Shown here one piece after another: positions 63,201 to 64,000 of a DNA stretch of 64,000 nt. A program made the translations under genes and the position numbers. Below the pieces are notes generated by a model. It did no database searches and was not told the origin of the DNA. It was given only the letters and a program-made list of their open reading frames with translations. Positions within the stretch are counted from its first letter, which is position 1. Every line of letters begins with the position of its first letter. The DNA is from Paramecium sonneborni (lineage: Eukaryota; Ciliophora; Oligohymenophorea; Peniculida; Parameciidae), in assembly GCA_905182985.1 (NCBI GenBank), contig CAJJDN010000101.1, forward strand, positions 160,491-224,490, written 5' to 3'.

Positions 63201-64000
63201 ATCAGATGAAGATTAATGGAGCAAAATATTATATTTTAATTGTAATAAGAAATTATTGTATTGTTTATAAATTTATGAAACAATGATTCAATAAGATAAG
63301 AGTCTATTACAATAGTTTTTGAAAACAAAAGGATGTTAAAGTATAATCAGTTATTATCTAAAAAGACAAGAGAATGAATTCGCTAATCTGTTCAATCTAA
63401 AATGTTATGCTTAAATAGCTAAAATTATTGGGATGTGTAATGTTAGAGATTAAGAAATAAATAAGAAATGTGTAAAATATATTATTTATGCTTTAACAAA
63501 AATTGAAAATAAAGTATATCAAGATCCATCAGCAATTTAGAGTTTTCTTTAAAATAACTTTAAAATAACTTCTACTGAAAATGTAGGTGATATTGAATAA
63601 TTAATAAAGAGTTTAACAGAATTGGTAGATCCTTAGATTAGAAAGACTCTGTGTTAATAACTTATAGAATTAAAACCTTTACATAAACATTTTAAAAATT
63701 TGGGTGACAATTTATAGGATGTTATGAAACTAAAAAATTAAGCAGAACAATATTTAGAATTGTATGCTGGTGTTTTATAACAAACTAATGGTAACGATTT
63801 AACAAAAATTACCTAAAGATTGCCATAAATTATAATTGGTTTTTTATAAGAGGACGAAACAGAAAAGATATTACTATAAGCTTTTAAGTTGATTTGTATT
63901 CTAGTAACAAAATGTGAAGAATCAATGATGATGATCATAACAAATGAATAATTATCTGATTCTATTATAAGTAGTTTGTTTCAACTTAATGCAAAAACAC
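60223..64000 (+). CDS. USP9X/FAF-like ubiquitin C-terminal hydrolase, 5' part, cut by window end
   Basis: An uninterrupted frame of 1259 codons runs off the window. Its helical-repeat (ARM/HEAT-like) content matches the N-terminal region of USP9X/fat facets: LALMWELLQDKSDLNPNLLESL, DCFAILTGK, and FLEYIAASPKKYEFSLENFKKLWHILIINP followed by a ubiquitin-like segment (SLPSNCTLLAVRNHLSSLY). The catalytic USP domain would lie downstream of 64000 and is not visible. These enzymes remove ubiquitin from trafficking and signalling proteins. The start MFADLIQHIKNTSPQF lies 183 bp from the divergent MORN gene. Confidence 0.78.

Overview
The window looks like a macronuclear scaffold from a ciliate, most probably a Paramecium species. 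Three things support this. First, long AT-rich reading frames with clear protein homology are interrupted everywhere by TAA and TAG but never, or very rarely, by TGA, so TAA/TAG must read as glutamine and TGA is the only stop. Second, the introns that restore known domains are tiny (about 21-37 nt, mostly 22-31, GT...AG). Third, the window carries a gene for a trichocyst matrix protein, a secretory-granule protein family of Paramecium. Genes are dense and lie on both strands with short intergenic gaps. All CDS coordinates below run from start codon to TGA and include the small introns; they were read by hand, so starts and splice sites are provisional.

Layout. 0.4-8 kb (mostly minus): a broken YhhN/TMEM86-like membrane gene, a small hypothetical gene, a PP2C phosphatase, a SPRY-domain protein and the FACT histone chaperone subunit SPT16. 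8-10 kb (plus): a p62/NBR1-like PB1-ZZ protein and a LIN54/tesmin-like double-CXC protein. 10-19.6 kb: a degenerate MAPKK-like kinase, an ankyrin-AGC kinase, an MBOAT acyltransferase and a hypothetical protein. 20-29.6 kb: an uncertain membrane protein, a membrane RING-H2 ligase, a SOAT/DGAT1-type acyltransferase next to (or fused with) a DUF4485 coiled-coil protein, a NDUFAF7/MidA-like methyltransferase and an OSCA/TMEM63 channel-like protein. 29.6-40.4 kb: CHMP5/VPS60, a protein kinase, a small hypothetical gene, a TMEM33-like protein, a 1245-codon type I membrane protein, a PX-BAR sorting nexin and a hypothetical protein. 40.5-53.3 kb is rich in signalling genes: hybrid histidine kinase, PTPDC1-like phosphatase, cyclin, classical tyrosine phosphatase, MAPKKK-like kinase, another Ser/Thr kinase and a CDPK-like EF-hand kinase with a mutated HRD motif. 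53.6-64 kb: trichocyst matrix protein, ankyrin protein, two coiled-coil proteins, a MORN-repeat protein and the 5' part of a USP9X-like deubiquitinase that runs off the end.

Assembly quality matters for interpretation. Three joins carry exact-looking direct duplications of 905, 1165 and 1140 bp separated by 392, 1 and 1 N. These are almost certainly unmerged contig overlaps and produce duplicate partial genes. In addition, several genes with clear homology or coherent reading need a single-base correction at a homopolymer, usually one G too many in a GGG/GGGG run, so many apparent frameshifts here are probably sequencing errors rather than pseudogenes.
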